Assembly (NCBI GenBank): GCA_902573835.1
Contig: CACGKZ010000001.1
Span: 49,789 to 113,788, forward strand
Reading direction: 5' to 3'
DNA length: 64,000 nucleotides
DNA from: an uncultured Pelagibacteraceae bacterium
GTDB taxonomy: Bacteria; Pseudomonadota; Alphaproteobacteria; Pelagibacterales; Pelagibacteraceae
Each line of letters begins with the position of its first letter. The stretch's first letter is position 1. Below are positions 63,077-64,000 of this stretch, one piece after another. Both the position numbers and the translations under genes were made by a program. Below the pieces are notes generated by a model. It saw only the letters and a list, made by a program, of their open reading frames with translations. It had not been told where the DNA came from and ran no database searches.

Positions 63077-64000
63077 ATGGCAGTAGTAAAAAAGATTTCA
63101 GCTATTAAAAACTCACCCAAACATCTATTAGGTATTCAAAATTTATCAATTTTAGAAGCTAAAAAAATTCTTAATGAAGCAAAAACCTTCATAAAGTTAA
63201 ATAGAAGCAATACTAAAAAACTAGACACATTAAGAGGCAAAACTCAAATTAATTTATTTTTTGAACCTTCGACTAGAACACAAAGTTCATTTGACTTGGC
63301 TGGAAAAAGATTAGGTGCTGATGTTATGACTATGAATATGAGTAACTCCGCTTTAAAAAAAGGTGAAACTCTTATTGATACAGCTATGACATTAAATGCT
63401 ATGCATCCAGATTTAATTGTAATAAGACACCAGGACTCGGGAGCGCCAAATTTACTTTCACAAAAAGTTAATTGTGCTGTAATTAACGCAGGTGATGGTA
63501 GGAGAGAACACCCTACTCAAGCATTGCTCGATGCTTTAACAATAATTAGTCGTAAAGGTAATATTGAAGGTCTGAAAATAGCAATTTGTGGAGATATACT
63601 CCATTCTAGGGTTGCCAGATCAAATATTTATTTAATGAATATGCTTGGAGCAGAAGTAAATGTGATTGCTCCTAAAACATTAATGCCAAAATCAATTGAA
63701 CGATTGGGTGTAAAGGCTTTCACAAATATGAAAAAAGGTTTAGATGGTTGTGACATTGTTATGATGTTAAGGTTACAAAATGAAAGAATGCAAGGATCAT
63801 TTCTTCCTTCTAAAAGAGAATACTATGAGTACTTTGGTTTAACTCCAGAAAAATTAAAGTTTACTAACAAAAATGCTTTGATCATGCATCCTGGCCCAAT
63901 GAACAGAGGGGTAGAAATAGATACTAAATTAGCTGATGATATTAATGTAAGTCTAGTAAAAGAACAGGTTGAACTTGGAGTAGCTGTTAGAATGGCATGT
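63077..64000 (+). CDS. pyrB: Aspartate carbamoyltransferase catalytic subunit (runs off the window)
   Basis: 308 codons are visible with no stop before the window end, so the 3' end is missing. The carbamoyl-phosphate loop [13 protein letters not shown] (S65-T68) is clear, with HQDSGAPNL near 116, [13 protein letters not shown] near 143 and [11 protein letters not shown] near 273, all standard ATCase motifs. A typical chain of about 310 residues means only a few residues remain. In-frame TTG at 63069 is an alternative start, but ATG at 63077 gives MAVVKKIS with normal length. It follows ruvX on the same strand. Confidence 0.95.
   Translation, partial: MAVVKKISAIKNSPKHLLGIQNLSILEAKKILNEAKTFIKLNRSNTKKLDTLRGKTQINLFFEPSTRTQSSFDLAGKRLGADVMTMNMSNSALKKGETLIDTAMTLNAMHPDLIVIRHQDSGAPNLLSQKVNCAVINAGDGRREHPTQALLDALTIISRKGNIEGLKIAICGDILHSRVARSNIYLMNMLGAEVNVIAPKTLMPKSIERLGVKAFTNMKKGLDGCDIVMMLRLQNERMQGSFLPSKREYYEYFGLTPEKLKFTNKNALIMHPGPMNRGVEIDTKLADDINVSLVKEQVELGVAVRMAC

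Noticed and set aside
1..64000. CRISPR arrays or insertion sequences
   Set aside because: No regularly spaced direct repeats, cas genes, transposase motifs or terminal inverted repeats were seen.

Overview
The window is a gene-dense, very AT-rich bacterial chromosome segment. Intergenic gaps are tiny, neighbouring genes often overlap by 1-4 bases, and proteins are rich in Lys/Asn/Ile. Gene content points to a marine alphaproteobacterium of the SAR11 (Pelagibacterales) type or a close relative. The main clues are a DmdA-type DMSP demethylase with dmdB- and dmdC-like genes, a TPP-riboswitch-controlled solute:sodium symporter of the ThiV kind, an alphaproteobacterial GTTC-N7-GTTC SOS box, the ubiquinol-cytochrome c chaperone/rpmF/plsX/ihf/merR block, a K+-independent proton pyrophosphatase and GatCAB. 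The assignment rests on protein recognition by eye, not on a database search.

Layout. (1) 9-10991, plus strand: a run that reads as a DMSP-demethylation/acyl-CoA operon: a FadN-like hydratase/dehydrogenase, DmdC-like, DmdB-like, OsmC, a crotonase-fold protein lacking both catalytic glutamates, an alpha/beta hydrolase and DmdA. An NDUFS4-like protein, an SbmA/BacA-like transporter and an AEC transporter follow. (2) 10992-18948: a variable-looking region with a 380-base non-coding stretch, a small membrane protein/cupin/MGMT operon, a tyrosine recombinase and a surface-glycan cluster (FkbM and MycE-like methyltransferases, GT11, GT9-like, a double GT4/CgeB-like fusion), then GIY-YIG. (3) 18954-27000, minus strand: a frameshifted aldehyde dehydrogenase, tRNA-Glu overlapping recJ, glpX, hom, a lipoprotein, argC, rpsI and rplM. 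(4) 27041-33977: ctaA, a chorismate mutase, rpmG, merR, ihfA, plsX, rpmF, a cytochrome bc1 chaperone, bamE, hppA and nusB. (5) 33970-39907: ribH, ribB, ribE, ribD, nrdR, glyA, rpiB and a dioxygenase-like gene. (6) hemB on plus, then a minus-strand chain dapA-smpB-folK-rsh-pyrE-pdxJ-acpS-lepB-rnc-recO. (7) 48312-64000: a lytic transglycosylase, tRNA-Ser, RarD, thiV with its TPP riboswitch, SOS-type umuDC, an amino-acid ABC binding protein and permease without an ATPase, gatCAB with an O-methyltransferase, trhO and a MATE pump, then ruvX and the start of pyrB.

How the genes fit together. The first operon can be read as DMSP to methylmercaptopropionate (DmdA, passing a methyl to tetrahydrofolate), CoA activation (DmdB) and dehydrogenation (DmdC). 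The FadN-like protein is the best local candidate for the hydratase step, which is otherwise unassigned because no canonical DmdD is seen. Most of the rest is housekeeping in compact operons. Regulation visible in the sequence is limited to the TPP riboswitch of thiV and the LexA-type box of umuDC. Signs of genome reduction include DUF177 and fabH missing from the rpmF-plsX block, a RibB whose C-terminal GTP cyclohydrolase half lacks its zinc cysteines, a short RelA/SpoT and a tRNA gene overlapping a protein gene.
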